Positions 13,223 to 21,935 of a stretch of DNA of 26,336 nt are shown piece after piece. Each line of letters starts with the position of its first letter. Position 1 is the stretch's first letter. The DNA is from Clostridiales bacterium (GTDB lineage: Bacteria > Bacillota > Clostridia > Christensenellales > CAG-138): the NCBI GenBank assembly GCA_004558525.1, contig SFCQ01000019.1:1-26336 (forward strand). Reading direction: 5' to 3'. The translations under genes were made by a program, and so were the position numbers. The notes under the pieces are model-generated. The model was not told where the DNA came from and did no database searches. It saw only the letters and a program-made list of their open reading frames with translations.

Positions 13223-14614
13223 TTATTGCTGGAGGCCGTTTGGCTCGCTTTGCTCAGTCTGGCCAGAGCCGAACAACCCGCCGCCGCTTCCATCCCCAGA
13301 GCCGAACAACCCGCCGCCGCTTCCATCCCCAGAGCCGAACAGCCCGCCGCCATTGTTCTGGTTTTCGTCAAAGAAATATCCCGTAGGCGTTGGCGTGCGC
13401 GGCGGCAATGACGGGTTTGGCGTAAGCACAGCAGCCGTTTCGGGCTTTTGCGCGCTGTCAAATATAAACTCGTGCAGCTTAACGCTCATCGCCGGAAGGT
13501 CGCAGAAGAACACAAAGTGCTTTTCCCACTTTCCGTTCTGGTGCAGCCCCTCAACGGGCAGCCTGTAGTACAACAGTCCCTTTGCGCCGGTCTGCAGCAC
13601 GCTTGCCGCTGCGCTCAGTATCTCTTCATTGGTCATGCTCGTTTCCACAAGCGGCAACAGCTTATAAAGCAGCTCGTACTGCTTCTTCATGCCGAAGGAT
13701 CTGAACTTGGCATACACCATGTTGAGCAGGTTATATTGTCTCTTCGTTCTTGCAAACTCGCTGTCTATCTTCCTTATTCTGGCGTAGCCAAGCGCCTGCT
13801 TGCCCGTAAGCTTTACGGGGCCGGGGTCTGCAAATATAAAACCGTCCCAGGCATAATCCACGCCAAGCTGCTTGTTCAAGCCGGCTATGCAGTCGTTTGC
13901 GGCGCTTATCTCCTCGGCTGTCATCTCAACGGTAACGCCGTCCATTGCGTCCACCACGTCTACAAAGGAGTGCAGATCGACCATAACGTATCTATCCACT
14001 TTAAGATGAAAGTTATGCTCTATAGTCTGGTACAATAGCTCCACCCCGCCAAGCGCCACTGTTGAATTCAGCTTATGGTAGCCATAACCGGGCATATCAA
14101 CAAGCATATCGCGCATAAGCGTGGTGAGCTTAAGGCGGTTGTTGACCGTGTCAACGGTGGCTATCATCATCGTGTCTGAATTATAGCGCCCCTTGGTCGC
14201 CCTTCTGTCAGCGCCTATGAGCAAAACGTTTATGTAGCGGCTGTCGTTATTGTCGGCATCGAATTTGGCAAGCTGCTCTTCCGTTAGTATGGTCTGCTCA
14301 TAGTATTCGGATATTGGCAGGGGCGTAGGCGCCGGCGTTGCAAGCGGCTCCGGCGTAGGCGTTATTTCTGGCGTGCGCGTAGGCGTAGGCGTCATGTGCG
14401 GCGCTTCGTCCGTCTGCTCAGGCTCTGTGCCAATGCTCTCTACAGGTTCCGGAGTGGTCGAATCAGGCCTTGATATTCTGTTCAAAAGGTTCAGCCCAAG
14501 CGCGGCTACGGCTATAACAAGCGCCAGTATTATGCACAGGAATATCAGCAGTATCTTTACCCCAAGGCTCAGCCTTCTCTTTCCGTCATGCCTGTTGTCG
14601 TTGTTTTTTTCCAT
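13223..14614 (-). CDS. LytR-CpsA-Psr (LCP) family cell-wall glycopolymer transferase
   Basis: LCP proteins attach teichoic acids or other glycopolymers to peptidoglycan from undecaprenyl carriers. The 463-aa protein has a basic N-terminus, one membrane segment at about residues 19-41, and a Pro/Thr-rich spacer (about 55-100). The LCP domain includes NVLLIGADRR, SDTMMIATVD, LMRDMLVDMPGYGYHKLNS, YVMVDLHSFVDVVDAMDGV and GYARIRKIDSEFARTKRQ, containing the conserved Asp and Arg residues. The C-terminal tail holds a glycine-rich 11-residue repeat. The start is uncertain: the ATG at 14614 is preferred for its basic N-terminus, but its ribosome-binding site is weak and the frame is open to a TTG at 14644. 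Convergent with rnpB. Confidence 0.9.
   Translation of the reverse strand: MEKNNDNRHDGKRRLSLGVKILLIFLCIILALVIAVAALGLNLLNRISRPDSTTPEPVESIGTEPEQTDEAPHMTPTPTRTPEITPTPEPLATPAPTPLPISEYYEQTILTEEQLAKFDADNNDSRYINVLLIGADRRATKGRYNSDTMMIATVDTVNNRLKLTTLMRDMLVDMPGYGYHKLNSTVALGGVELLYQTIEHNFHLKVDRYVMVDLHSFVDVVDAMDGVTVEMTAEEISAANDCIAGLNKQLGVDYAWDGFIFADPGPVKLTGKQALGYARIRKIDSEFARTKRQYNLLNMVYAKFRSFGMKKQYELLYKLLPLVETSMTNEEILSAAASVLQTGAKGLLYYRLPVEGLHQNGKWEKHFVFFCDLPAMSVKLHEFIFDSAQKPETAAVLTPNPSLPPRTPTPTGYFFDENQNNGGGLFGSGDGSGGGLFGSGDGSGGGLFGSGQTEQSEPNGLQQ
13265..13351 (-). repeat. 33-bp tandem repeat within the LCP gene
   Basis: Two full units and most of a third, period 33 bp (anchor GAACAAC/GAACAGC at 13271, 13304 and 13337). 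Each unit encodes 11 residues, GGGLFGSGDGS. The first two are identical at DNA level; the third diverges at its end. Exact in-frame repeats suggest copy-number change between strains without frameshift. Confidence 0.85.
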
Positions 14615-14634
14615 AATTGTCACACTTTCATCGT

Positions 14635-14668
14635 TTATAATCAATTATTATTCATTATAATCAATTAT
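14635..14668. repeat. Direct repeat upstream of the LCP gene
   Basis: TTATAATCAATTAT occurs at 14635-14648 and again at 14655-14668, exactly 20 bp apart (two helical turns), in the AT-rich gap upstream of the LCP start. It could be a tandem operator or part of the promoter. No clear -35/-10 pair is evident. Confidence 0.5.
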
Positions 14669-14783
14669 CCTCAGTTATCGCATTTTATCACAAGCGGGCT
14701 TAAGCTTCAAGCACCCTTGAAATGCGCCTGGCTTTGTTGTAGAATTGTTCACATATTGGTTAATATTCCGGAGGGCTATCGGT

Positions 14784-15539
14784 ATGTATTCAAGCTTTGC
14801 AAGGGTTTATGATGAGCTTATGCGTGATGTTGACCGCGAAGCCTGGGCACAATACATAGTGGAGCTGCTCGGCGGCAAAAAGCAGCTCGCCATAGCCGAA
14901 TGTGCCTGCGGAACGGGCGCGCTCACGATACCCCTGCGCAAGCTTGGCTATAACATCACCGGTTTTGATTCATCGGAGGACATGCTTGAAGTAGCCGCCG
15001 CCAACGCAAGAAGGTCAGGCGTGAGCATACCGTTCATATTGCAGGATATGCGGCATCTTGCGCTGCATAAGCCTGTGGATTCCGTTATAGCGGCCTGCGA
15101 CGGCGTGAACTACCTTAGCATAAAAGGAGCCGAAAGCTTTTTCTGCAAGGCCCATGCCGCCCTTAAGGAAGAAGGGTTATTGCTTTTTGACGTTTCATCG
15201 CGCTACAAGCTTTCCACGATACTTGGGAACAATACTTTTGCCGAAGATGAAGGAGCGGCGGCATATATATGGAAGAATATATATGATAGCGTCTCAAAGC
15301 AGATAAGCATGGAGCTTACGCTTTTTGAACTTGAACCAGACGGGCGCTATACCCGCTTTACCGAAAGCCAGGTGCAGCGTGCGCACTCCGTAAAGGAGCT
15401 TACATCGGCGCTTACAAGGGCCGGATTTGAGGATATTGAAGCCTTTGCCGCATTTACATTTGATAATGTGGCCGAGGATACGGAAAGAATACAATTCAGG
15501 GCGAAAAAGCCCAAAGGAGAAATCAATAATGAGCGATAA
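14784..15539 (+). CDS. Class I SAM-dependent methyltransferase
   Basis: A 251-aa Rossmann-fold methyltransferase. Motif I is IAECACGTGALTIPL, with the acidic residue after strand 2 in ITGFDSSEDMLEVA and later QDMRHL and LFDVSSRYKL. The N-terminus YSSFARVYDELMRDVD is typical of clostridial members found upstream of hslO. The substrate is unknown. The start ATG at 14784 follows CCGGAGGG by 8 nt; the earlier in-frame start at 14745 precedes that site. It overlaps hslO by 11 nt and heads a four-gene operon. Confidence 0.88.
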   Translation: MYSSFARVYDELMRDVDREAWAQYIVELLGGKKQLAIAECACGTGALTIPLRKLGYNITGFDSSEDMLEVAAANARRSGVSIPFILQDMRHLALHKPVDSVIAACDGVNYLSIKGAESFFCKAHAALKEEGLLLFDVSSRYKLSTILGNNTFAEDEGAAAYIWKNIYDSVSKQISMELTLFELEPDGRYTRFTESQVQRAHSVKELTSALTRAGFEDIEAFAAFTFDNVAEDTERIQFRAKKPKGEINNER

Positions 15540-16416
15540 GCTTTTAAGAGGAGTATTGTTTGATAGGGCCGCGCGCTTTACTGCTATCTCGGCAAAGGAT
15601 ATGGTTGAAAAAGCAAGGCTGACGCACGCTCTTAGCAGGGTCTGCACCGCCGCATTGGGCAGGGCGCTGCAAATGACGAGCATGATGGGCGTTGACCTTA
15701 AAAACAATGATGAAAAGGTCACAACGGTTATAAAGGGCGGCGGCGAGGCTGGCAACATAGTCTGCACGGCCTACCGCACAGGCAACGTTAAAGGCTATAT
15801 TGAAAACCCGCAGCTGGAGCTTCCTCCGGCGCCTAACGGCAAGCTTGACGTTGCGCTTGCCGTAGGCTGGTTTGGCGAGCTTATGGTAACGCGGGACCTA
15901 TCCATGAAGGAGCCCTATGTCGGCCGGTGCGAAATGATCTCCGGCGAAATCGCGGAGGATTTTGCCAACTACTTCACCAGGTCCGAGCAGACGCCGTCCC
16001 TGGTATACCTTGGCGTGAGGATAGATATTGAATCCGGCAAGGTGCTTTCCGCCGGCGGCATGCTCATACAGGCTTTGCCAAGCTGTCCGGAAGAGGTGAT
16101 AAGCCGGCTCGAGGCCAAGGCGGACGATATATCAAAGCTCGCATTGCGGCTTGAAAAGGGCGAGGAGCTAAGGGATATAGTCATATCCATGTTTGAAGGC
16201 TGCAAGCTTGAAATACTTGCCGCCGCCAAGCCGGAGTTCAAATGCGACTGCTCAAGGGAAAGGCTTGAAAGGGTGCTTATCTCCCTTGGCAGGGACGAGC
16301 TTAAGGACATGATAGAAAAGGACGGAAAGGCGGAGCTTACATGCCGCTTCTGCAACAAGGTGTATTCCTTCACAAAGCAGGAGCTTGAGGCGCTGCTTAA
16401 CGAGGGGGCAGGCTGA
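15529..16416 (+). CDS. hslO: Redox-regulated holdase chaperone Hsp33
   Basis: A cytoplasmic chaperone activated by oxidation of a zinc-bound four-cysteine centre. The 295-aa protein has the typical N-terminus LLRGVLFDRAARFTAISAKDMVEKA, the core GEAGNIVCTAYRTGNVKGYIENP, and the C-terminal redox switch FKCDCSRERLERVL...LTCRFCNKVYSF (CxC and CxxC). The ATG at 15529 has AAAGGAGA about 7 nt upstream and overlaps the end of the methyltransferase gene. Three nucleotides separate it from the TPR gene, so they are co-transcribed. Confidence 0.95.
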   Translation: MSDKLLRGVLFDRAARFTAISAKDMVEKARLTHALSRVCTAALGRALQMTSMMGVDLKNNDEKVTTVIKGGGEAGNIVCTAYRTGNVKGYIENPQLELPPAPNGKLDVALAVGWFGELMVTRDLSMKEPYVGRCEMISGEIAEDFANYFTRSEQTPSLVYLGVRIDIESGKVLSAGGMLIQALPSCPEEVISRLEAKADDISKLALRLEKGEELRDIVISMFEGCKLEILAAAKPEFKCDCSRERLERVLISLGRDELKDMIEKDGKAELTCRFCNKVYSFTKQELEALLNEGAG

Positions 16417-16419
16417 TAG

Positions 16420-18153
16420 ATGGCTGACGTTAGTTTGATTAAAAGAGGGGGCAAGGTGCTTCCTTTTGAGCAGAAAAGCGATTTTTACTATAAGCGCGGC
16501 TCTGATAAGCACGACAAGAATGACCTTATAGAGGCGCTTTCAAGCTACAGAAGGGCGCTTGAAAAGGAGCCGGATAATCAGTATACACGCCTTGCGCTGG
16601 CTCAGGTGCTTACCGAGATGGGGCGCTACGCCGAATCCAACAGGATACTTATACCATTGCTTAACACGAAAGATGCCGAGCCGGAGTGTTACTATGGCAT
16701 GGGCTGCAACTTTGCCGGTCTAAACCAGCCGGAAAGGGCAAGGGAATGTCTTGAGCAATTTGTGAGCATGGCTCCGGAAAGCGATATGCTTTTTGACGCT
16801 TATGACATGCTGGACGCTATAGACGAGCTGCTTTACAGGGCGGGCGACTTTGGCGAGCTGGCCGAGGTTTCAAGGGAGGATATGGCTTTTGACGCCGCAG
16901 AGGAAGGCAGAAGGCTGCTTGAATGCGAGGATTACCATGCAGCCAGGGAAGCGCTTGAAAGGGCGCTGAAGCTGGACCCCAAGCTGTATTATGCAAGGAA
17001 CAATCTCAGCCTTTTATACTTTTGCAAAAAGGAGTATAAAAAGGCGCTTGCAGAAACGGAAGCCGTATTGAGCATGGACCCGAAAAATACTCAGGCGCTT
17101 TGCAACAAGGCCGTTATATGCAGCCAGATAAAAAACAGGGCCGAAGCCAACCGTGTGGCTGACGTCCTGCTCGATGCCGATACCGATATTCCGGACGAGC
17201 TATGCAGGATATGCCTTGTGCTTATGGAGCTTGACAGGTTTGAGGACGCATTCGGCGTTGCCGAAAAGCAGCTCAGCGTTACCCCGTATGACGAGGGCGC
17301 GCTGCACCGCTATGGCGTATGCGCATATGAAACGGGCCGCTATGATAAGGCCGTCCGCGCATACGATAAGCTTTGCCGCATAGACCCTATGGACACCATA
17401 GCCCGCTATTACAGAAGGATATGCCGCGCGGCGCAGCTAAATAAGCCGCCAGAACGCAAAGGCGGCATAAAGCCTATGGCTATGAATTATCAGGTGCCGC
17501 TCGACGAGATGGTGAACAGGATAAACCGGCTCAACGAGCTTGTGCTGCTGCCGCATGAGGAGCTTACAAAGTTGTGGCAAAGCTCCGATGAGCTTGAATC
17601 TCTTGTAAGGTGGGGCTTTACGCTGCCGGACAAGGCGATAAAAAAGGCGCTTTTATCCGTTGCAATATCATTTCAAGATGAAAAGGCCGAAAGGGTGCTT
17701 AGGGACTTCCTTTTGATGCCCGAGCAGGCCGATGATATAAAAAGGCATGTGTTTGCCGCCCTTGCCGCAATGGGCGCGCAGGAGCCTTATGTAGGCTATA
17801 TGAACGGCAAGCTTGTTGAAAGCAGAAAAAGCGCCGAAAATCTCGCCGTCAGCAGGGCTTATAAAAACGCGCTCGGCATCTGCCTTGTTGCCATGCGCGC
17901 CACCAGGCAGGACGGTACGATAGAGGCTGCACTCGCCATATGGGAGGGCTATATCCGCGCCAATCCCATCCCGCCAAGAATAAGCAAAGCGCAGGTGGTG
18001 GCGCTCGCCGCGGCAATAGAGTACGCCGCATGCAAGAGAACCGGCGAAAAGGCGGCAAAAAGCGAGATATGCGCAAAATACGGCGTCAGCGCGCTCAGGC
18101 TTAAGAACGCGCTCAGCAAGCTTTCAGTAAATGCAGCTCAGGAGGAAGAATGA
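16420..18153 (+). CDS. TPR-repeat protein
   Basis: A 577-aa soluble protein with several tetratricopeptide repeats. Clear repeats begin near residues 20 (ALSSYRRALEKEPDN), 55, 90, 155 (AREALERALKLDPKLYYARNNLSLLYF), 190 (ALAETEAVLSMDPKNTQALCNKAV) and 280 (AVRAYDKLCRIDPMDTIARYYRR). The C-terminal third is helical without clear repeats and ends in a DNA-binding-like SEICAKYGVSALRLKNALSKL stretch, which I would not call a domain. Function is unknown; TPR arrays mediate protein-protein contacts. It sits 3 nt after hslO and overlaps the next gene by 4 nt (ATGA). Confidence 0.82.
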   Translation: MADVSLIKRGGKVLPFEQKSDFYYKRGSDKHDKNDLIEALSSYRRALEKEPDNQYTRLALAQVLTEMGRYAESNRILIPLLNTKDAEPECYYGMGCNFAGLNQPERARECLEQFVSMAPESDMLFDAYDMLDAIDELLYRAGDFGELAEVSREDMAFDAAEEGRRLLECEDYHAAREALERALKLDPKLYYARNNLSLLYFCKKEYKKALAETEAVLSMDPKNTQALCNKAVICSQIKNRAEANRVADVLLDADTDIPDELCRICLVLMELDRFEDAFGVAEKQLSVTPYDEGALHRYGVCAYETGRYDKAVRAYDKLCRIDPMDTIARYYRRICRAAQLNKPPERKGGIKPMAMNYQVPLDEMVNRINRLNELVLLPHEELTKLWQSSDELESLVRWGFTLPDKAIKKALLSVAISFQDEKAERVLRDFLLMPEQADDIKRHVFAALAAMGAQEPYVGYMNGKLVESRKSAENLAVSRAYKNALGICLVAMRATRQDGTIEAALAIWEGYIRANPIPPRISKAQVVALAAAIEYAACKRTGEKAAKSEICAKYGVSALRLKNALSKLSVNAAQEEE

Positions 18154-19274
18154 TTTTTCAAGCAACATGCAAGCTGGGCGTTGAGGCGCTCGTTTCTACG
18201 GAGCTTAAAAAGCTTGGTATAGAGCCTATAAGCGTTGATTCGGCCAAAATACGCTTTGAAGGCGACTTTCTTACCATGGCGCGCGCCTGCATATGGCTAA
18301 GAACGGCTGAAAGGGTGCTTGTCGAGATAGGCAGCTTTGAAGCGCATACGTTCACCGAGCTTTTTGAAGGGGTAAAGGCGCTTGATTGGAAAAGCTTTCT
18401 TCAGCGCGATTCGTTTATACATGTCGTGGGCAAAAGCGCGAAAAGCGAGCTTTTTTCCGTAAAGGATTGCCAGAGCATAACAAAAAAAGCCATTGTGGAA
18501 AACCTGCGCTCAGCCTACGGCGTTACCATTCTGCCCGAAAGCGGAGCAGAGGTGATAGTTGAAGTTGGTATGTTCAAAAACATCGCCACGCTTTGCCTTG
18601 ATCCCTGCGGCGCGGGCCTTTCAAGAAGGGGCTATAGAACATACAACGTTGCCGCGCCCATAAGCGAAACGCTTGGCGCCGCAATAGTTACGCTTACGCG
18701 CTACAAGGGGGATTATCCGTTTATAGACCCAATGTGCGGCAGCGGTACTATGCCCATAGAAGCGGCGATGATAGCAAGGAACCAGGCGCCTGGGCTTATA
18801 CGCAGCTTTGCGGCGGAAAGCTGGCCTTTTATTGACACTCAGGCGTTCGCCCTTGCAAGGAAGGAAGCCGTTGATTCTATACGCGATATAAAGCTCAATA
18901 TACTCGGCAGCGATATTGACGAACGCAGCATAGCCATATGCAAAAAGCACGCGCAAAAAGCCGGCGTGACGCTATCCTGGCAGGTAAAGCCGCTTAAGGA
19001 GCTTAGCGTACATGATGAAAGGGGCGTAATAGTCTGCAACCCGCCATATGGCGAAAGAATGTTGAAAAAGGGAGAAGCCGAGGCTATAATCCGCCAGATG
19101 AGCCTGCTGTTTGAGCCGCTTGAGGGCTGGAGCAAGTCCATAATAACATCAAATCCTGATTTTGAGCGCATATACGGCCACACCGCCAACAAGCGCCGCA
19201 AGCTTTCAAACGGGGGCATGCCGTGTACCCTGTATCAGTACTTTGCAAGGACAAGGGCTGAGCATAATGAATAG
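18150..19274 (+). CDS. THUMP-domain class I RNA methyltransferase (RlmL / YpsC type)
   Basis: A 374-aa enzyme predicted to make N2-methylguanosine in 23S rRNA by analogy with the RlmL domain of E. coli RlmKL. Residues about 1-160 are the ferredoxin-like plus THUMP region (FIHVVGKSAKSELFSVKDCQSITKKAIV). The methyltransferase domain has FIDPMCGSGTMPIEAAM (motif I), LGSDIDERSIAIC and the catalytic NPPYGERM. The GAGGAGG-like site in the end of the TPR gene precedes the ATG, which overlaps the TPR stop. It is the last gene of the methyltransferase-hslO-TPR operon, followed by a terminator. Confidence 0.9.
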   Translation: MIFQATCKLGVEALVSTELKKLGIEPISVDSAKIRFEGDFLTMARACIWLRTAERVLVEIGSFEAHTFTELFEGVKALDWKSFLQRDSFIHVVGKSAKSELFSVKDCQSITKKAIVENLRSAYGVTILPESGAEVIVEVGMFKNIATLCLDPCGAGLSRRGYRTYNVAAPISETLGAAIVTLTRYKGDYPFIDPMCGSGTMPIEAAMIARNQAPGLIRSFAAESWPFIDTQAFALARKEAVDSIRDIKLNILGSDIDERSIAICKKHAQKAGVTLSWQVKPLKELSVHDERGVIVCNPPYGERMLKKGEAEAIIRQMSLLFEPLEGWSKSIITSNPDFERIYGHTANKRRKLSNGGMPCTLYQYFARTRAEHNE

Positions 19275-19288
19275 CTGAATCAAACCAA

Positions 19289-19322
19289 TTAAGGGCTTTT
19301 TATTACAAAAGGCCCTTTTAAT
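19289..19322 (+). terminator. Terminator after the THUMP methyltransferase gene
   Basis: TTAAGGGC..TTTT and AAAA..GCCCTTTTAA form a hairpin of about 11 bp around an ATTAC loop with a U-rich end, 15 nt past the stop. A second small TGCGGC / GCCGCA hairpin lies at 19338-19358. Confidence 0.75.
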
Positions 19323-19375
19323 ATGCAAAGACGGTTTTGCGGCGGGACAAAAGCCGCATTTGACGGGGCTTTAGC

Positions 19376-19404
19376 TTGACACGCACCACTATAAGTTATA
19401 TAAT
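19376..19404 (+). promoter_or_regulatory. Perfect consensus promoter of the ABC exporter operon
   Basis: TTGACA (19376-19381), exactly 17 nt, TATAAT (19399-19404): both hexamers match the SigA consensus fully. The leader is about 50 nt. This is the strongest promoter for a protein gene in the window. Confidence 0.85.
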
Positions 19405-19459
19405 GTTTTGCTTTTCATCGCAAAAACCTGATATCGTATACTGCAAAGGGGTGAGTAAA

Positions 19460-20275
19460 ATGATCGAGCTTGAGCATATTGAAAAAACCTATAAGGTCGC
19501 AAGGCGAAGCGGAGGCTTTGCGGAGGCTGTAAAGGCGCTGTTCAGCAGGGAATATGAGTACATACACGCGCTAAACGACGTCTCCTTTCGCGTTGACGAT
19601 GGTGAGATAGTCGGCTACATCGGCCCTAACGGCGCGGGCAAAAGCAGCACGATAAAGGTGATGAGCGGCATATTGACGCCGGATAGCGGCATATGCAGAA
19701 TAAACGGCATAGTACCCTGGGAAAACAGAAAGCGGCACGCTAAGCAGATAGGCGTGGTATTCGGGCAAAGGAGTCAGCTTTGGTGGGATGTGCCGGTAAT
19801 AGATTCCTTTGAGCTTATACGCGACATATACGAAATAGAGCCTGAACAATACAAAGCTAACCTTGACGAGCTTACGGAGCTGTTTGACATAGCCGGCATA
19901 ATACGCACGCCCGCAAGGCAGCTCAGCCTTGGGCAAAGGATGAGGTGCGAGATAGCTGCCTCCCTTCTTCATTCTCCAAGGGTGCTTTTTCTGGACGAGC
20001 CTACCATCGGGCTTGACGCCGTATCCAAGCTTGCGGTAAGGGGATTTATGAAAAAGCTGAACAGGGAGCGCAAAACGACCATAATATTGACCACCCACGA
20101 TATGCAGGATATTGAAGCTATGGCTGAAAGGGTCATACTTATCGGCAAGGGACGGATACTGTATAACGGCAGCTTTGACAAGCTTAAGAGCCAATGCGCC
20201 GGATATGACGGCGTTGATCCCAACGCTTCTACCGAGGAGCTTGTAGCCAAGCTTTATGGGGAGCTTGATATATGA
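19460..20275 (+). CDS. ABC transporter ATP-binding protein (ABC-2 exporter type)
   Basis: A 271-aa ATPase that powers the two membrane subunits encoded next. Walker A is GPNGAGKSST (residues 55-64), the Q-loop region FGQRSQLWWD, the signature LSLGQRMR, Walker B VLFLDEPTIGLD, and the switch His in TTHDMQDIEAM. The sequence class is that of COG4586-type daunorubicin-like exporters paired with ABC2_membrane_6 permeases. I chose the ATG at 19460 because AAAGGGGTGA lies just upstream; the frame opens at 19376 inside the promoter. The stop overlaps the first permease by 4 nt (ATGA). The substrate is unknown. Confidence 0.93.
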   Translation: MIELEHIEKTYKVARRSGGFAEAVKALFSREYEYIHALNDVSFRVDDGEIVGYIGPNGAGKSSTIKVMSGILTPDSGICRINGIVPWENRKRHAKQIGVVFGQRSQLWWDVPVIDSFELIRDIYEIEPEQYKANLDELTELFDIAGIIRTPARQLSLGQRMRCEIAASLLHSPRVLFLDEPTIGLDAVSKLAVRGFMKKLNRERKTTIILTTHDMQDIEAMAERVILIGKGRILYNGSFDKLKSQCAGYDGVDPNASTEELVAKLYGELDI

Positions 20276-21087
20276 AAAGCTATATCAAAAAATGCGTCAG
20301 CGTGTTCAGGATAAAGTTCCTTTATGGGCTGCAATACAGAATAGCCGCGCTTGCCGGCGTAGCATGCCAGTTCGCGTGGGGATTCATGGAAATATTGCTC
20401 TACAAAGCCTTTTATGAAGCCGATGCCGCAGCCTTCCCTATGGAGTTCAGCCAAATAACAAGCTATATTTGGCTCCAGCAGGCGTTTTTCAGGGCTTTGG
20501 CGGTTTGGTTCTTCGATCAGGACGTGTTTGATATGATAAGCTCGGGAAGCCTTGCCTATGAGCTTACGCGGCCCATCGGTCTATATGACTTCTGGTTCAT
20601 GAAGAATATGGCTATGCGCACCAGTCAGGCGCTTTTAAGGAGCATACCCGTGCTTATAGTCGCCTCGCTGCTGCCGTATCCATGGGGCCTTAGTCTGCCG
20701 GCAAGCCCGCTTGCGTTTATAATGGCCGTGCTTAGCATGGCGCTTGCCATACTTGTTACAACAGCCATAGTTATGATGGTATATATAATCAGCATACACA
20801 CCATATCGCCATATGGCATAAAGGCGCTCATCGCCGCGCTGGGCGAGCTTTTTACCGGCGCTGTGATACCGCTGCCGTTCTTTCCAGGGGGCCTGCAAAG
20901 AATAGCGGAGCTGCTGCCGTTTGGCAGCGGACAGAATGTGCCGCTTAGGATATACAGCGGCAATATAGCGGGCAGCGCGCTTGTTCAGGCTGTTGGCTTG
21001 CAGCTATTCTGGCTTGTATTCCTTGTTATAGCGGGCAAGCTTTGTTTGAAAAAGAGCATGCGGCGCGTGTGCGTGCAGGGGGGCTGA
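20272..21087 (+). CDS. ABC-2 family permease, first subunit
   Basis: A 271-aa membrane protein with about six hydrophobic segments (for example near residues 20-45, 112-135, 140-170, 180-205 and 235-260), matching the ABC2_membrane_6 / COG4587 class. The long cytoplasmic part after the first two helices includes SSGSLAYELTRPIGLYDFWFMKNMA, a family-typical L..RP.. motif. Translation is coupled to the ATPase gene by a 4-nt overlap, and the second permease starts 5 nt downstream. It forms a heterodimeric exporter with that protein. Substrate not deducible. Confidence 0.86.
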   Translation: MKSYIKKCVSVFRIKFLYGLQYRIAALAGVACQFAWGFMEILLYKAFYEADAAAFPMEFSQITSYIWLQQAFFRALAVWFFDQDVFDMISSGSLAYELTRPIGLYDFWFMKNMAMRTSQALLRSIPVLIVASLLPYPWGLSLPASPLAFIMAVLSMALAILVTTAIVMMVYIISIHTISPYGIKALIAALGELFTGAVIPLPFFPGGLQRIAELLPFGSGQNVPLRIYSGNIAGSALVQAVGLQLFWLVFLVIAGKLCLKKSMRRVCVQGG

Positions 21088-21091
21088 GGCT

Positions 21092-21868
21092 ATGAAGCTG
21101 TACATAAGATATCTTTCCGTATTATTAAAAAGCCAGATGCAGCACAAGGCTTCTTTCTTCATGTCGCTCATCGGCCAGGGACTCACGTCCCTGACTACGC
21201 TTATAGGCATAGTATTCATGTTCTCCAGATTTGATCAGGTGAAGGGCTTCACATTCAGCGAGGTGCTGCTGTGCTTTTCAAGCGTGCTTATGGCTTTTTC
21301 GCTTGCGGAGTGCTTTGCACGCGGTTTTGATACTTTTTCTAAAATGCTTGCCAACGGCGAATTTGACCGCATCATGGTCAGGCCGCGCGCGCTTATGTTT
21401 CAGGTGCTGGCGCAAAAAGCGGACTTTGCGCGGCTTGGCAGGGCCATAGAGGCCGCAATAGTGTTCGGCTACGCGATAGCAAAATGCAGCGTGAGCTGGA
21501 CTCTCTCAAAGGCGCTTGTGCTTGCGGAGATGGTGCTGTGCGGCGCGGCGGTATTCTCCGGCGTGTTTGTAATATACGCGGCGCTGTCCTTCTTCACAAC
21601 AGAGGGGCTTGAGTTTTTGAATATATTCACCGACGGCAGCAGGGAATTCGGCAGATACCCCTTGGGCGTGTATGGCGACACCGTTTTGAGGATATTCACC
21701 TTCGTGGTGCCGCTTGCGCTTGTGCAGTATTATCCCTTATGCTATATATTGGATAAAGGCGCGCCCGATATCGCGCCGTTCATGCCTATGATAAGCCTGT
21801 GGTTCCTGCTGCCATGCTATGCTTTGTGGCGCGTGGGCTTAAAGCATTACCGCTCAACAGGCTCCTGA
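21092..21868 (+). CDS. ABC-2 family permease, second subunit
   Basis: A 258-aa membrane protein with about six hydrophobic segments, COG3694 class. The motif LANGEFDRIMVRPRALMFQVL parallels the L..RP segment of the first permease. The late FTFVVPLALVQYYPLCYIL is characteristic of these permeases. The start ATG at 21092 follows GGGGCTGAGG. Last gene of the three-gene exporter operon; no clear terminator follows, so some read-through into nth is possible. Confidence 0.86.
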   Translation: MKLYIRYLSVLLKSQMQHKASFFMSLIGQGLTSLTTLIGIVFMFSRFDQVKGFTFSEVLLCFSSVLMAFSLAECFARGFDTFSKMLANGEFDRIMVRPRALMFQVLAQKADFARLGRAIEAAIVFGYAIAKCSVSWTLSKALVLAEMVLCGAAVFSGVFVIYAALSFFTTEGLEFLNIFTDGSREFGRYPLGVYGDTVLRIFTFVVPLALVQYYPLCYILDKGAPDIAPFMPMISLWFLLPCYALWRVGLKHYRSTGS

Positions 21869-21881
21869 CAGGTTATTGCTG

Positions 21882-21911
21882 TTGCAAAATACAGCATAAA
21901 GCATATATAAT
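21882..21911 (+). promoter_or_regulatory. Promoter of nth-obg-yhbY
   Basis: TTGCAA (21882-21887, 4 of 6), 18-nt spacer, perfect TATAAT (21906-21911). The GTG start of nth is 25 nt downstream. Confidence 0.5.
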
Positions 21912-21935
21912 GATAATTTGAAGGGAGTGAGTTAT

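Noticed and set aside
12803..13411. 202-codon open frame across rnpB
   Set aside because: The region is fully explained by RNase P RNA and the antisense of the LCP repeat.
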